A stretch of 64,000 nucleotides of DNA from Bacillus sp. JCM 19034 (GCF_001310635.1 NZ_BAXR01000006.1:1-64000), one strand, 5' to 3'. Numbered from the stretch's first letter, positions 25,442-37,256 are shown. The notes: generated by a model not told the origin, from the sequence alone. Program-made: numbers and translations.

Positions 25442-26377
25442 TTTTCAAAACAAAGATATTGACTTTGTGAAGCATCGAAAGAAATTCTTCCTGTTCTCTG
25501 GCGCCTTTACTATCATTGGGATTATCGTTTTGCTCACGTTCGGTTTAAATTTAGGGATTGATTTTGATAGTGGCTCTCGAGTAGATATAATGTCTAATGA
25601 GCCGATAACAGAACAAGAGCTTATCGATGACTTTGAACAACTAGGGCATAATATTACCGTTAATGATATTACGCTTGCTGGTGATAACTTTGAAATGGCG
25701 AGTGTACGATTTGTCGGTGTATTAGATGCCAATGAAGTAGCTGAAATTCAATCATTCTATCAGCAAAAGTTTGGTTCAGAACCGAATATAAGTACCGTTG
25801 ATCCTCAAATTGGGCGGGAGCTTGCCCGGAATGCTTTGATCGCCGTTGCGATCGCGTCAGTTGGAATCATCATTTATGTTTCTATTCGCTTTGAGTATTT
25901 GTATGGGATTGCTGCAATCGTCGCATTACTACATGATGCTTTCTTTATTATTGCCGTCTTTAGCTTATTGCAAATTGAGGTAAATGTACCGTTTATTGCC
26001 GCTGTCTTGACGATTATCGGTTATTCAATTAATGATACTATTGTAACCTTTGATCGAATAAGAGAAAATATGAGGCTGGCAAAAAAAGTTAAAGGGTTCG
26101 ATGATTTAGCAGCAATAGTAAATAAAAGTCTTGTGCAAACATTAGCACGTTCGATTAATACGGTATTAACCGTTGTCTTTGCAGCAGGTGCAATCTTCTT
26201 ATTTGGCGGCGAAGCATTCGCACATTTGCTTTTGCACTTGTAATAGGACTTGTAGCTGGAACGTATTCTTCGATGTTTCTTGCTTCACAGCTATGGTTAG
26301 TATGGAAATCAAAACAGCTAGCGAAGAAACGGTTTGATGCTGAAAAGCGTAATCCAGAAGGGGATCCGACTGTATAA
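25431..26377 (+). CDS. secF: Protein translocase subunit SecF (one-base frameshift near the end)
   Basis: The partner of SecD in the membrane. GTG 25431 overlaps the secD tail by 11 bp and has its own AAAGGAGG, showing that it is translated independently. Core motifs are FGLNLGIDFDSGSRV, then IGYSINDTIVTFDRIREN and TLARSINTVLTVVFA. After FGGEA the frame breaks at A 26216. One added A restores EAIRTFAFALVIGLVAGTYSS and a normal C-terminus to a stop at 26375, 315 aa in total. A terminator follows. Confidence 0.94.
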
Positions 26378-26383
26378 AGTGAA

Positions 26384-26420
26384 GGGTACTTAAGCAGTAT
26401 ATTAGCTTAAGTACCTTTTA
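26384..26420 (+). terminator. Terminator after secF
   Basis: A 12-bp stem (GGGTACTTAAGC / GCTTAAGTACCT) followed by TTTTATT, about 10 bp after the repaired secF stop. Confidence 0.85.
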
Positions 26421-26504
26421 TTGCCAAGTTTTAGAGTTATGTCGTTAAGGATAGGGTATACTAAAAATGAGTATAGTAGTATGAATGAAAAGTAGGTGTT
26501 AGCT

Positions 26505-27410
26505 TTGAGGAGTGGAGAGGAAGATCTACGCTATAAGAAGGTACGTTTTGCAGCATGGGTCGGAATTGTTGGTAACATTATTTTGGCAATTGTAAAGGCA
26601 ATTATAGGGCTGATGTCAAATAGTAAAGCACTAATTGCTGATGCTGCTCATTCTGCTTCCGATGTAATCGGATCAGTTGTTGTGTTAATTGGAGTGCGTG
26701 CGGCTAAAATGCCACCAGACCGCGATCATCCGTACGGTCATGGTAAAGCAGAATCCGTTGCCGCAATCATTGTTTCCGTTCTACTTTTTATTGTTGGATT
26801 TGAAATTGCGGTAAGGGCGATTCAATCTTTTTTCGAACCAGTCGTTGTACCAAAAATGATGGCGATCTATGCTGTTCTGTTATCAATTATTGTTAAGGAA
26901 GCGATGTTTAGATACAAGCATTATTTGGGTAAGAAATACAAGAGTGAGGCGTTAATAACTGATGCATGGCATCATCGTTCTGATGTCTTTTCCTCATTGG
27001 CAGCATTAGTAGGGATCGGAGCAGCACTGTTAGGAGGCTATTTGAATATTACATGGCTTGTCTATGGCGATGCAGTTGCCAGTGCATTTGTTGCTATATT
27101 GATTGCGAAAATGGCTTGGTCTCTTGGACAGCAATCGATTCATAATGCGTTAGATCATGTGTTACACGATGAGGATACAGTTGAGATGAAACGGGCAGCA
27201 CAGGAAGTAGACGGTGTGATGAATATCGATGAGTTTTATGCTCGTGAGCATGGGCATTATGTTATTATTGATATTAAAATAGCGGTTCATCCTTATATTA
27301 CCGTCGAAGAAGGGCATGCGATTGGAAAGAAAGTGAAGGAACGATTATTGGAAGATAAACAAGTTCAAGATGTACTTGTTCATATTAACCCATATGACCT
27401 TGAAAAATAA
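26505..27410 (+). CDS. Cation diffusion facilitator (CDF) family efflux transporter
   Basis: A six-helix metal/proton antiporter of about 301 aa. The two metal-binding HxxxD motifs appear as IADAAHSASDVIG (helix 2) and ITDAWHHRSDVFS (helix 5). The C-terminal cytoplasmic domain carries VDGVMNIDEFYAREHG and HVLVHINPYD-like beta strands. Resemblance to the MneP/MneS manganese exporters of B. subtilis (DAAHS/DAWHHRSD) is notable, but metal specificity is not proven. TTG 26505 behind TAGGTG or GTG 26496 are the start options. An A+T-rich promoter region separates it from secF. Confidence 0.9.
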   Translation: MRSGEEDLRYKKVRFAAWVGIVGNIILAIVKAIIGLMSNSKALIADAAHSASDVIGSVVVLIGVRAAKMPPDRDHPYGHGKAESVAAIIVSVLLFIVGFEIAVRAIQSFFEPVVVPKMMAIYAVLLSIIVKEAMFRYKHYLGKKYKSEALITDAWHHRSDVFSSLAALVGIGAALLGGYLNITWLVYGDAVASAFVAILIAKMAWSLGQQSIHNALDHVLHDEDTVEMKRAAQEVDGVMNIDEFYAREHGHYVIIDIKIAVHPYITVEEGHAIGKKVKERLLEDKQVQDVLVHINPYDLEK

Positions 27411-27456
27411 GAGATTAATTTTTAATCTTAATTATAGTACATAGGGAGTGACAAGG

Positions 27457-27768
27457 ATGAAGGGGCAATGGGGGCTAATAATTAGCTTGATTGTGGCTAT
27501 CATTATTTCTGTCTTTGCGATTATTAATGTGGAGTCCGTACCGGTTAATTACTTATTTGGAGTTGCAGAATGGCCACTTATATTAGTTATTTTAGGCTCC
27601 GTTTTAATGGGTGCATTAATTGCTGGGGCAATTGGTATGTTTCGAATTTATCAACTGCAAATAGAACTGAAACGAATAAAACAAATAGTGGTAGTCACTT
27701 CATCTGGTGAAAATGGCGATCACATACAGGAAAATAATAAGCATGAAGAAAACATTAATAAAAACTAG
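27457..27768 (+). CDS. LapA-domain (DUF1049) membrane protein
   Basis: A 103-aa protein with two membrane helices (residues about 5-22 and 39-60). NVESVPVNYLFGVAEWPLILVI carries the family motif linking the helices, followed by a short coiled coil (IYQLQIELKRIKQI). This is the LapA/YrvD family; B. subtilis yrvD also precedes recJ. ATG 27457 is spaced properly from TAGGGAG, whereas the in-frame start at 27448 is on that site. The function in Bacillus is not known. Confidence 0.85.
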   Translation: MKGQWGLIISLIVAIIISVFAIINVESVPVNYLFGVAEWPLILVILGSVLMGALIAGAIGMFRIYQLQIELKRIKQIVVVTSSGENGDHIQENNKHEENINKN

Positions 27769-27780
27769 TCATACAGAACG

Positions 27781-27809
27781 TTGTCACCCTTTGATCACTC
27801 CTGTATAAT
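27781..27809 (+). promoter_or_regulatory. Strong sigma-A promoter for recJ
   Basis: TTGTCA (27781-27786) and TATAAT (27804-27809) are spaced by 17 bp. Transcription would start near 27816, just before the recJ ribosome site AAGGGGTG. Confidence 0.85.
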
Positions 27810-27831
27810 GGGAAGGTCAAGGGGTGTTTGT

Positions 27832-30176
27832 ATGTTAAAATCGAAAGCACGATGGAAGGTTGAATCGCAGCCAGAAGAGCGTATTGAAGAGTTGGTTGCA
27901 CATCTTCAAGTGGCACCATTAGTTGCCAAGCTCCTTTTAAATCGAGGAATTGATACAGTTCAGGCGGCGAAGAGATTTTTATATAAAGAAGAAATGCACT
28001 ACCACGATCCGTTTTTACTAGATGATATGGATCGTCTTGTTTCGCGTGTTAAGGAAGCGATTGATAAGAAGGAACGTATTTTAATATTCGGTGATTATGA
28101 TGCAGATGGTGTTAGTAGTACAGCTCTAATGTATCTGACATTAACATCACTTGGGGCGAGTGTCGACTATTACATACCAAATCGATTCACAGAAGGGTAT
28201 GGTCCTAATGAACCGGCTATACGCCAGGCGAAAGAGGACGGTTTTGATTTAGTTATTACTGTTGATACAGGAATTGCAGCTTTGAGTGTTGCACAAGTGG
28301 CAAAAGAGATTGGGCTAGATTTTATTGTTACAGATCACCATGAAGCTCCACCCGAATTACCTGAAGCATTAGCGATCATAAATCCGAAGAAACCTGGCTG
28401 CCAATATCCATTTAAAGGATTAGCTGGGGTTGGAGTCGTACTGAAGGTAGCACAAGCTTTGCTTGGTCGTGTGCCAACAGAATGGCTTGATATTGCTGTA
28501 ATTGGAACAGTAGCAGATCTTGTCCCACTCATTGATGAAAATCGTTTACTAGTTATGGAAGGACTACAAGCTTTACAGGAAACAGCAAGGCCAGGTTTAA
28601 TCGCATTAAAAAAGAAATGTGGTCTAGACGGTCAAGTTATTCAAGCCGATCATGTTGGTTTCGGTATTGGACCGCGGATTAATGCGGCTGGACGATTAGA
28701 TTCTGCTGACCCAGCAGTAGAACTATTACTGACAAATGATGAGGATGAAGCAGATCAATTAGCACTAGATATTGATCAACTAAATAAAGAGCGGCAATCA
28801 GTCGTATCGACGATAACCGAAGCAGCTGTTGAAATAGTTGATTCGCAGTTTCCACCCGAAGAAAATGACGTACTTGTCATTGCAGGAGATGATTGGAATC
28901 CGGGAGTAATTGGAATTGTTGCTTCACGTTTAGTTGAACGCTATTATCGTCCGACAATTGTCCTCAGTATTGATCGAGAAAAGGGTATAGCGAAGGGGTC
29001 AGCTCGTAGTATCGAAGGTTTTGATATGTTTGCAGAATTGTCACAAAGTCGTGATATTCTTCCTCACTTTGGTGGCCATCCAATGGCGGCAGGGCTAACA
29101 ATGAGCGTGGCGGATGTTGAAGAATTGAGAAGGCGTTTATTGCTGCAGGCAAAAGAAATATTAACACCAGAAGATTTAAGCCAGTAACAAAGATAGATTT
29201 GATTGCGACGGTTGATGAGGTTTCGGTTTCAGTAATTCAGCAGATGGAGCAGCTCGCTCCTTTTGGGGTGAACAATCCGACACCTAAGGTTATGATAGAG
29301 AATGTTTCGCTCACGCAAATGAGAAGAATTGGCAGTGAAGCAAATCATTTAAAAGTACAGTTTACGCAAAATGGTGCTAGCTTAGATGGTATCGGCTTTC
29401 ATTTAGGATATTTATTTGAAGAGATGACAAATCAAGCTAAGATTTCGGCTGTCGGTACATTATCAATTAATGAATGGAATGGTCACGTCAAGCCACAGTT
29501 AATGCTAGAGGATTTAGCTGTTTGTCATTGGCAATTGTTTGATTGGCGGAGTGTCCAAATTTCAAAGCTTAAAGAACGGTTACTAATGATTCCGGAGGAA
29601 GAACGGGTTGTGATTGCTTTTCACTCTGAAACAAGTGATACTTTAGGGATAAGTGAGCTAAATGTAACGCCAGTACAGCAGCTTACATCCATTGAAAACC
29701 GTTATCTCATTTTGCTTGATGCACCAAGTCAGTTAGTACAACTGCAATCGTTATTGAAAGAAAAAGGCATACCTAGTCGAATATATATGATCTTTCACCA
29801 ACAAGAGGATCACTTCTTTTCCACTCAACCGAGTCGTGAACAATTTAAATGGTTTTATGCTTTTCTATTAAAACAGTCGACGTTTCCACTCCAGCGTAGT
29901 GACGAGTTAGCGAAACATAAAGGGTGGTCAAAGGGTACAATTGAGTTTATGACAAATGTGTTTTGTGAATTAGGTTTTGCTCAACTTAAAGAAGGAACAT
30001 TAACGGTTGTCCCGAATCCTGAAAAGAAAAGTCTAGAAGATTCAGCAACATTTCAACGAAGAATAGAACAGACGAAAGTGGAACACGAATTAATTTATTC
30101 ATCATATGAACAAGTAAAACAATGGTTTGAAGAAGTATTAGAACAAAACGATATGAAAATCAAGGAGACGGTATGA
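27832..30176 (+). CDS. recJ: Single-stranded-DNA-specific exonuclease RecJ (one-base frameshift)
   Basis: A 5'-3' ssDNA exonuclease of recombinational and mismatch repair. DHH motifs are [22 protein letters not shown] and VTDHHEAP; the DHHA1 motif is [12 protein letters not shown]. The frame breaks at AA 29178-29179 after TPEDL. One added A gives [18 protein letters not shown] and joins the OB and C-terminal domains, 781 aa, close to B. subtilis RecJ (786). ATG 27832 follows AAGGGGTG; an upstream in-frame ATG at 27808 overlaps the promoter. The apt start lies 1 bp after the stop, so the two are coupled. Confidence 0.95.
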
Positions 30177-30177
30177 G

Positions 30178-30693
30178 ATGGATTATAAACAATTTATTAC
30201 AATTGTAGAAGATTATCCGAAAGAAGGAATTCGTTTCAAAGACATTACAACCTTAATGCAAAATGGTGAAGTTTATAAAAAAGCGATTGATGAAATGGTT
30301 CAGTTTGCCAAAAGTAAAGAGGCGGATTTAATTGTAGGTCCAGAGGCAAGAGGGTTTGTGGTAGGTTGTCCAATGGCTTATGCACTTCAAGTTGGATTTG
30401 TTCCTGTACGAAAGCCAGGTAAATTGCCTCGAGAAGTTATTTCACAAGACTATGGCCTTGAATATGGTAAAGATCAGCTAACTCTTCATCGTGACTCAAT
30501 TCAAAAGGGACAACGTATTGTGATAGCTGATGATCTACTTGCTACAGGAGGTACGATTGAAGCGACGATTAAATTAGTTGAGAAATTAGGTGGAGAAGTA
30601 GTTGGTATTGCTTTTATGATTGAATTAGGCTATTTAAGTGGAAGAGATCGCCTACAAGGGTATGACATTTTCTCATTAATGACTTATGAATAA
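30178..30693 (+). CDS. apt: Adenine phosphoribosyltransferase
   Basis: Converts adenine and PRPP to AMP in purine salvage. The PRPP-binding loop is [18 protein letters not shown], and the hood region includes [19 protein letters not shown] and [20 protein letters not shown]. At 171 aa it is typical (170 in B. subtilis). AAGGAGA precedes ATG 30178. The recJ-apt-relA order is the one seen in B. subtilis. Confidence 0.97.
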   Translation: MDYKQFITIVEDYPKEGIRFKDITTLMQNGEVYKKAIDEMVQFAKSKEADLIVGPEARGFVVGCPMAYALQVGFVPVRKPGKLPREVISQDYGLEYGKDQLTLHRDSIQKGQRIVIADDLLATGGTIEATIKLVEKLGGEVVGIAFMIELGYLSGRDRLQGYDIFSLMTYE

Positions 30694-30710
30694 AAACTGA
30701 GACATACAAG

Positions 30711-30746
30711 GCACTGGAAAGGAAGCGACCTTTTCAGTGTTTTTTG
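30711..30746 (+). terminator. Terminator after apt
   Basis: An 11-bp stem with one G-U pair (CACTGGAAAGG / CCTTTTCAGTG) followed by TTTTTTG. Confidence 0.85.
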
Positions 30747-30961
30747 TAATAAACTCTTTCTCTGTTTATTCAGGATAGCGATTACTCAATGCTAAAAGGC
30801 CAGATGAATAATATTGATTCAGTAATACGAGCAAAATATAAACAATATTGGAAGAAAAGAATAGCACAATAAATGGTGATTTCGGATTTTTCTCTTTACA
30901 TAAGCGACAAACTTCACCATAATATAAAGAAATATCGAATCGTAAAAAATAAGGTGATTCC

Positions 30962-33144
30962 ATGACGCTAGATCAAGTATTAGAACAGGCGAGTCTCTAT
31001 TTAGATAAAAAAGATGTCGCTTTTATACGAAAGGCCTATGAATTTGCTGAAAAAGCACATGAAGGACAATACCGTAAATCAGGAGAGCCTTATATTTTGC
31101 ATCCTATTCAAGTTGCGGGGATTGTTGTTGATCTTCAGCTAGACCTAATTCAGTAGCAGCAGCTTTTCTCCATGATGTCGTTGAAGATACCGACATTACG
31201 ATTGAACAAATCGAAGAGGAATTTAATGATCAAGTTGCAATGCTAGTTGACGGGGTAACGAAGCTGAAAAAATTTAAGTTTAAGTCAAAAGAAGAGCAAC
31301 AAGCGGAGAACCATCGCAAAATGTTAATTGCTATGGCAAAGGATATACGGGTGATTATGATTAAGCTTGCTGATCGCCTTCACAATATGAGAACTCTGAA
31401 ATTTATGCCGCCTCATAAACAGCAGGTGACATCAAATGAAACGTTAGAAATCTTTGCACCGCTAGCTCATCGATTAGGGATTTCAAAAATTAAGTGGGAG
31501 CTAGAAGATACAGCTCTTCGTTATTTAGATCCACAACAGTATTACCGAATAGTTAACTTAATGAAGCGGAAGCGTGCGGAACGAGAGCAGTATCTCTCTG
31601 AAGTCATGGAAACCATTGGTGAAAATTTAGAGGATGTAGATGTTGAAGCCGAAATATCCGGTCGTCCGAAGCATATATACAGCATATATCGAAAGATGAA
31701 TTTGCAAAATAAGCAATTTAACGAGATTTATGATTTATTAGCTGTCCGTATTATCGTCGATAGTATTAAAGACTGCTACGCTGTACTAGGTGTCATTCAT
31801 ACATCATGGAAGCCGATGCCTGGGCGTTTTAAGGATTATATTGCAATGCCAAAAGCTAATATGTATCAGTCTATTCATACGACTGTTGTCGGTCCATACG
31901 GTGACCCGCTAGAAGTGCAAATTCGTACACACGATATGCACCGAATTGCGGAATTTGGGGTAGCTGCTCATTGGGCATATAAAGAAGGAAAAACAATTAA
32001 TCCGAATAGAAACACGTTTGAAGATCGTCTAACATGGTTTAGAGATGTCATTGAATCACAAACAGATACAAACGATGCACAGGAATTTATGGAATCGTTA
32101 AAGATGGATTTGTTTTCCGATATGGTATTTGTATTTACGCCTAACGGTGATGTGATGGAACTACCGAAAGGCTCAATCCCGATTGATTTTGCTTATCGAA
32201 TTCATAGTGAAATAGGCAATCGTTGTATCGGGGCTAAAGTGAATGGGAAGATGGTTCCGTTGGATCATGAGTTAAATACGGGTGATATTATTGAGGTCAT
32301 GACTTCAAAGCATTCATATGGTCCTAGTCAGGACTGGTTAAAGATTGCTAAATCCTCACATGCCAAAAATAAAATTAAGCAATGGTTTAAGAAGGAACGA
32401 CGAGAAGAGAACATTGAAAAGGGCCGCGAATTAATCGAAAAGGAAATTCGTGAACGAGATTTCGATGTAAAGGAAGTATTAACAGATGAGAATATTGCCG
32501 ATACAGCTGAAAAATTTAGTTTTGTCGGTGAAGAGGATATGTTTGCCGCTACAGGCTATGGTGGAGTTAGCGTCAAGCAAATTGTGAATCGTCTAACAGA
32601 GAAGCTGCAAAAACAAATCGACCAGGAGCAAGAAGAACAAACGTTAGCTGATGCTATTTCAGATGTGCAAACTAAGAGCACGAAAAAGAGAGGCACGTCA
32701 GGAGTACGTGTAAAGGGTGTTGACAATTTATTAACACGTCTATCTCGCTGCTGTACACCCGTACCTGGTGATGACATTATTGGGTACATTACAAAAGGTC
32801 GTGGTGTTTCAGTACACCGGTCCGATTGTCCGAACATTCGCCATGAATCAGATGATCGTTTGTTAGAGGTTGAATGGGAGGGTGATCAACGTCAAGGTAA
32901 GGCGTACAATGTCGATATCGAAATTACTGGATATGATCGTAACGGGCTATTGAACGAAATTTTATATGCTGTAACAGAATCACGGACACCAATAAATAAA
33001 GTATCTGGTCAATCAGATCATCGTCAAAAGCTTGCAACCGTCCACTTAACGATTTCAATTACAAATATTGATCATTTACACAAAATCGTAGAGAAGATTA
33101 AACAGTTGCGTGATATTTACTCAGTGAGACGTGTAACGCATTAG
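30962..33144 (+). CDS. relA: Bifunctional (p)ppGpp synthetase/hydrolase Rel (one-base frameshift)
   Basis: The long RelA/SpoT-type alarmone enzyme. The N-terminal HD hydrolase has [16 protein letters not shown] and, after repair, [14 protein letters not shown]. The break is at CC 31144-31145; one added C gives [12 protein letters not shown]. The synthetase domain carries [20 protein letters not shown] and [18 protein letters not shown] ([17 protein letters not shown]), zinc-finger ([13 protein letters not shown]) and ACT domains follow. Repaired length is 727 aa (734 in B. subtilis). AAGGTG precedes ATG 30962. The dtd gene follows 32 bp later. Confidence 0.96.
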
Positions 33145-33176
33145 AAAATTGTTAGATAAGTAAGGAGCAGAAACAA

Positions 33177-33623
33177 ATGAAAGTCGTTTTGCAACGGACA
33201 AAGAAAGCAGCGGTCCATATTGATGGCGAGTGTGTCGGCCAAATTCAGAATGGAGTTGTACTTTTAGTCGGGATCACTCATGAAGATACAATAGAAGATG
33301 CCGAATATTTAGTGGAGAAAATTACCCATTTACGAATTTTTGAAGATGAGAATGGGAAGATGAATATGTCTTTGAAGGATTCAAAAGGACAAGTGCTTTC
33401 AGTTTCACAATTTACTTTGTATGGTGATACTCGTAAGGGCAGAAGACCGAACTTTACGGACGCTGCGAAGCCTGAGCAAGCATTAGAATTGTACAAGACC
33501 TTTAATCAATTATTACGGGAAAAAGGGTTACATGTTGAAACGGGAAGGTTTGGAGCAATGATGGACGTTTCATTAGTGAACGATGGTCCAGTTACATTTA
33601 TATTAGAAAGTAAAAAAGTTTAA
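33177..33623 (+). CDS. dtd: D-aminoacyl-tRNA deacylase
   Basis: Removes D-amino acids mischarged onto tRNA. The 148-aa protein has [37 protein letters not shown] (catalytic Ser-Gln-Phe-Thr) and the cross-subunit motif NDGPVTF, where family members have GPVT. AAGGAGCAG precedes ATG 33177. Gene order relA-dtd is conserved in Bacillus. Confidence 0.96.
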   Translation: MKVVLQRTKKAAVHIDGECVGQIQNGVVLLVGITHEDTIEDAEYLVEKITHLRIFEDENGKMNMSLKDSKGQVLSVSQFTLYGDTRKGRRPNFTDAAKPEQALELYKTFNQLLREKGLHVETGRFGAMMDVSLVNDGPVTFILESKKV

Positions 33624-33685
33624 CAGGACGATTCGTTTTTGACTTTTTAGGGCAAGCTAGTTAAAAAAGAGCGGAGGCTTTGTTC

Positions 33686-33918
33686 ATGCGTTCTAGTAAA
33701 AAACAGCTTGACCAACAAGAAAAAGGTCCACTATTTCAGGTGCAATCTCATTATGAAAAGCAAGAAGGGAACATTGAACTGTCACAAGAGTTCGGACTTT
33801 CTTCACGCGACATTCAAATTGTAAAAAACAGCTTTCTCGTAATTAAGCATTGACAGGTGATATGACAATTCGTATGATGGTTACATCAAATCTTGAATCC
33901 GTAGAAGAGGATAAGTAA
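33686..33918 (+). CDS. Small protein between dtd and hisS, YrzK-like position (possible frameshift)
   Basis: ATG 33686 behind GCGGAGG reads MRSSKKQLDQQEKGPLFQVQ, then SQEFGLSSRDIQIVKN, a possible helix-turn-helix. As written it stops at TGA 33851 (55 aa). If one A is added to AA at 33845-33846 it continues LVIKALTGDMTIRMMVTSNL to a stop at 33916, 77 aa. In B. subtilis a small gene, yrzK, occupies a similar place before hisS, but I cannot confirm homology. Function is unknown. Confidence 0.6.
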
Positions 33919-33929
33919 TTAAGAGTAGC

Positions 33930-34150
33930 AAATAGTGCAGAGAGGAATGGTCGTGGCTGAGAACCTTCCCTATTTCCCTTAATGAAGAACACCTCTGAGG
34001 AGTTTTTCCGAACGGTAGTACTTAGTAGGAAAAACGTAAGCAGGCGTTAACTGTTTAAAGTGGAAGCATAGCTTCAAGTAAGGGTGGCACCACGGGTATA
34101 ACTCTCGTCCCTGATGTTTTATGGCATCAGTGGCGAGAGTTTTTTATTTT
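33930..34150 (+). promoter_or_regulatory. T-box riboswitch of the hisS-aspS operon
   Basis: The T-box sequence AGGGTGGCACCACGG lies at 34081-34095. It is followed by a terminator whose stem AACTCTCG(TC)CCTGATG / CATCAGTGGCGAGAGTT ends in TTTTTTATTTT (34100-34150). Upstream, the stem I region starts near AGTGCAGAGAGG. A candidate specifier CAC (His) lies in GAACACCTCTG at about 33988-33998. Uncharged tRNA-His would pair with the specifier and the T-box and prevent termination. The specifier call needs a folded model. Confidence 0.88.
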
Positions 34151-34179
34151 CATTTAGAATTTAGTGAAGGAGTGAGAAA

Positions 34180-35448
34180 ATGAATATTAATTATCCAAGG
34201 GGAACACAGGATATCCTACCTGGTGATGTTGAGTTATGGCAGTACATAGAAGCTAAGGCAAAAGAGGTATGCCGTACGTATCATTATAAAGAAATTCGTA
34301 CACCAATCTTTGAACATACTGAATTGTTTCAGCGCGGTGTTGGAGATACGACGGATATCGTTCAAAAGGAAATGTATACTTTCACGGATCGTGGCGATCG
34401 TAGTCTAACACTTCGTCCAGAAGGAACAGCTGGTGTGGCTCGTTCGTTTGTTCAACATAAAATGTTCGGCCAACCGAATCAGCCTATTAAACTTTATTAC
34501 CAAGGGCCAATGTTCCGTTATGAACGTCCACAGTCTGGACGGATGCGCCAATTCGTACAGTTTGGCGTTGAAGCGATTGGTAGTGCGGATCCGGCCATTG
34601 ATGCGGAAGTATTGGCACTTGCGATGAGTATTTATGAAGAGCTCGGTTTGACAGATGTGAAGCTCATCTTGAATAGTTTAGGAGATCAAACAAGCCGTCA
34701 AGCACATCGTCAAGCATTAATCGATCACTTTAAACCACATATTGCTGAATTTTGTGAGGATTGCCAATCAAGACTTGAGAAAAATCCGTTACGCATACTC
34801 GATTGTAAAAAGGACCGTGATCATCCATTAATGCAAACAGCACCTTCAATTATTGAGCATTTAAACGAAGAGTCACGAACGTATTTTGAAAAGGTACGCT
34901 CCCTATTAGATCAATTAGGGATCCGTTATGAAGTAGACCCAACTCTTGTTAGAGGACTAGATTATTATTATCATACTGCTTTTGAGATTATGGCTGATGG
35001 TGAAGGCTTTGGTGCAATTACAACATTATGTGGCGGCGGCCGGTACACAGGTCTTGTTGAAGATCTAGGTGGGCCATCTACTCCTGGTATAGGCTTTGCT
35101 TTTAGTATTGAGCGTTTGATTATGGCTTTACAAGCAAAAGGGTTAGATAAACCTGAAGCGGAACAACTTGATTGTTTTATCGTTGCACTAGGTGAAAAAG
35201 CGAAGGATCAAGCGACATCGCTATTGTACGAACTTCGAAAAGCTGGGATTAGCTGTGATAAAGACTATCTTGACCGTAAGTTAAAAGCTCAATTTAAAGC
35301 TGCTGATCGCTATCAAGCTCGTTATACGGCGATTTTAGGAGAAAACGAGCTAGATCAAGGGATCATTAACGTAAAAGAAATGGAAACCGGAGAACAAAAG
35401 GCAGTTTCGTTAGCCGATTTTGTTGAATATATGAAGGACCGACAATAA
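34180..35448 (+). CDS. hisS: Histidyl-tRNA synthetase
   Basis: A class II synthetase of 422 aa. Motif 1 region is [12 protein letters not shown], motif 2 is [18 protein letters not shown], the HisA motif is [12 protein letters not shown], and motif 3 includes [11 protein letters not shown]. The C-terminal anticodon-binding domain follows. The gene starts 30 bp after the T-box terminator with GAAGGAGTG upstream of ATG 34180. aspS follows by 12 bp with its own AAGGAGGAAG. Confidence 0.97.
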   Translation: MNINYPRGTQDILPGDVELWQYIEAKAKEVCRTYHYKEIRTPIFEHTELFQRGVGDTTDIVQKEMYTFTDRGDRSLTLRPEGTAGVARSFVQHKMFGQPNQPIKLYYQGPMFRYERPQSGRMRQFVQFGVEAIGSADPAIDAEVLALAMSIYEELGLTDVKLILNSLGDQTSRQAHRQALIDHFKPHIAEFCEDCQSRLEKNPLRILDCKKDRDHPLMQTAPSIIEHLNEESRTYFEKVRSLLDQLGIRYEVDPTLVRGLDYYYHTAFEIMADGEGFGAITTLCGGGRYTGLVEDLGGPSTPGIGFAFSIERLIMALQAKGLDKPEAEQLDCFIVALGEKAKDQATSLLYELRKAGISCDKDYLDRKLKAQFKAADRYQARYTAILGENELDQGIINVKEMETGEQKAVSLADFVEYMKDRQ

Positions 35449-35460
35449 GGAGGAAGAAAA

Positions 35461-37248
35461 ATGAGTCAAAGAACACATCATTGTGGAAAAATTCACGAGG
35501 AACAGGTTGGAGAAGTCGTATCGTTAAAAGGATGGGTACAGCGTCGTCGGGATCTTGGTCAAGTAATCTTTCTAGATTTACGTGATCGTTCGGGAATTGT
35601 ACAAGTTGTATTTAGTCCTGAAGTTAATAAAGAAGCATTGGCCATTGCAGATCGTGTTCGTAATGAGTACGTTCTAGAGCTTGAAGGAAAGGTAGTAAAG
35701 CGTGATCCTAGTACGGTGAATGAGAAGCTAGATACGGGAACAATTGAAATTCATGCAACATCGCTTACAATTTTAAATGCTTCAAAATCATTGCCATTTC
35801 AGATTGAAGCGAATACTGATGCGTCTGAGGATATCCGTTTGAAGTATCGATATTTAGACTTACGCCGTCCAGATATGCAGGAGACGATCATCTTACGTCA
35901 TAAAACATCAAAGCTTATTCGTGATTTCTTAGATGAGAAATCATTCTTAGAAATTGAAACACCAATGTTGACGAAAAGTACACCAGAAGGAGCACGTGAT
36001 TATTTAGTACCGAGCCGGGTGCATCACGGTGAATTTTATGCGTTACCGCAATCACCACAGCTTTTTAAACAAATGCTCATGGTTTCAGGATTTGAACGTT
36101 ATTTCCAAATTGTTCGTTGCTTCCGTGATGAAGATTTACGAGCAGATCGCCAGCCTGAATTTACTCAAGTCGATATTGAAACATCGTTTATGGATAAAGA
36201 AGAGTTGCTAGCTATGGCAGAAGAAATGATGGTTAAAGTGTTAAAAGAGTTAAAGGGAGTAGAAGTGACCTCTCCATTCCCACGTCTAACCTATGATGAA
36301 GCAATGAATCGTTTTGGTTCAGATAAGCCTGACCTTCGTTTTGGTATGGAACTTGTTGAATTATCAGATATCGTGAAGGACGCTAACTTTAAAGTGTTCC
36401 AAGGTGCAATTGCTAGTGGAGGGATTGTAAAAGGCTTAAACTTAAAAGGTGGAGCTGATAAGCTTTCACGTAAAGAGATTGATGGCTTAACTGATTTTGT
36501 TAAGCAATATGGAGCGAAAGGACTAGCATGGCTTAAAGTAGAAGCTGACGGTTTAAAGGGACCAATCGCCAAGTTCTTTGAAGAAGATGTTCAAGAAGCG
36601 ATGAAACAGGCCTTGCAAGCTGAGGTAGGCGACTTATTGTTCTTCGGTGCTGATAAGCATCAAGTCGTATACGATAGTTTAGGTGCTCTGCGTCTACGTT
36701 TTGGTAAGGAGTTCGACTTAATCGATGAAAGTCAGTTTAATTTCCTTTGGGTTGTTGATTTCCCATTAGTAGAGTATGATGAAGCTGCCAAGCGTTACGT
36801 TGCACTTCATCACCCTTTTACAAGCCCACGTAAAGAAGACTTAGGCTTACTTGAAACAGACCCAGCAAGTGTACGTGCTGATGCCTACGATCTAGTTCTT
36901 AACGGATATGAACTTGGTGGGGGATCTCAACGTATTTATCAACGTAATGTTCAGGAGCAAATGCTTAAGGCACTTGGATTTACCGAAGAACAGGCCAAAG
37001 AAGAGTTTGGTTTCTTATTAGAAGCATTTGAATACGGTACTCCTCCACATGGCGGAATTGCGTTTGGATTGGACCGTCTCGTTATGTTACTTGCAGGCCG
37101 TTCAAATTTACGTGATACGATTGCATTTCCGAAAACAGCAAGTGCAAGTGACTTATTAACAGATGCACCTAGTGAAGTGAGTGTAGAGCAGTTAATTGAC
37201 TTAAACTTATCAATCATTGGTAAAAAGGTAGAACGTATAGACGGATAA
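35461..37248 (+). CDS. aspS: Aspartyl-tRNA synthetase
   Basis: A class IIb synthetase of 595 aa. An OB-fold anticodon domain ([20 protein letters not shown]) is followed by motif 2 [20 protein letters not shown] and the GAD insertion domain (residues about 300-420). Motif 3 is [15 protein letters not shown] near the C-terminus. The bacterial-type GAD insert is typical. It is cotranscribed with hisS under the T-box. Confidence 0.97.
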   Translation: MSQRTHHCGKIHEEQVGEVVSLKGWVQRRRDLGQVIFLDLRDRSGIVQVVFSPEVNKEALAIADRVRNEYVLELEGKVVKRDPSTVNEKLDTGTIEIHATSLTILNASKSLPFQIEANTDASEDIRLKYRYLDLRRPDMQETIILRHKTSKLIRDFLDEKSFLEIETPMLTKSTPEGARDYLVPSRVHHGEFYALPQSPQLFKQMLMVSGFERYFQIVRCFRDEDLRADRQPEFTQVDIETSFMDKEELLAMAEEMMVKVLKELKGVEVTSPFPRLTYDEAMNRFGSDKPDLRFGMELVELSDIVKDANFKVFQGAIASGGIVKGLNLKGGADKLSRKEIDGLTDFVKQYGAKGLAWLKVEADGLKGPIAKFFEEDVQEAMKQALQAEVGDLLFFGADKHQVVYDSLGALRLRFGKEFDLIDESQFNFLWVVDFPLVEYDEAAKRYVALHHPFTSPRKEDLGLLETDPASVRADAYDLVLNGYELGGGSQRIYQRNVQEQMLKALGFTEEQAKEEFGFLLEAFEYGTPPHGGIAFGLDRLVMLLAGRSNLRDTIAFPKTASASDLLTDAPSEVSVEQLIDLNLSIIGKKVERIDG

Positions 37249-37256
37249 AGAAATAA

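Noticed and set aside
30766-30963. A 65-codon minus-strand frame between apt and relA
   Set aside because: It starts on the relA ribosome site, has no ribosome site of its own, resembles no family and fills the relA promoter region.
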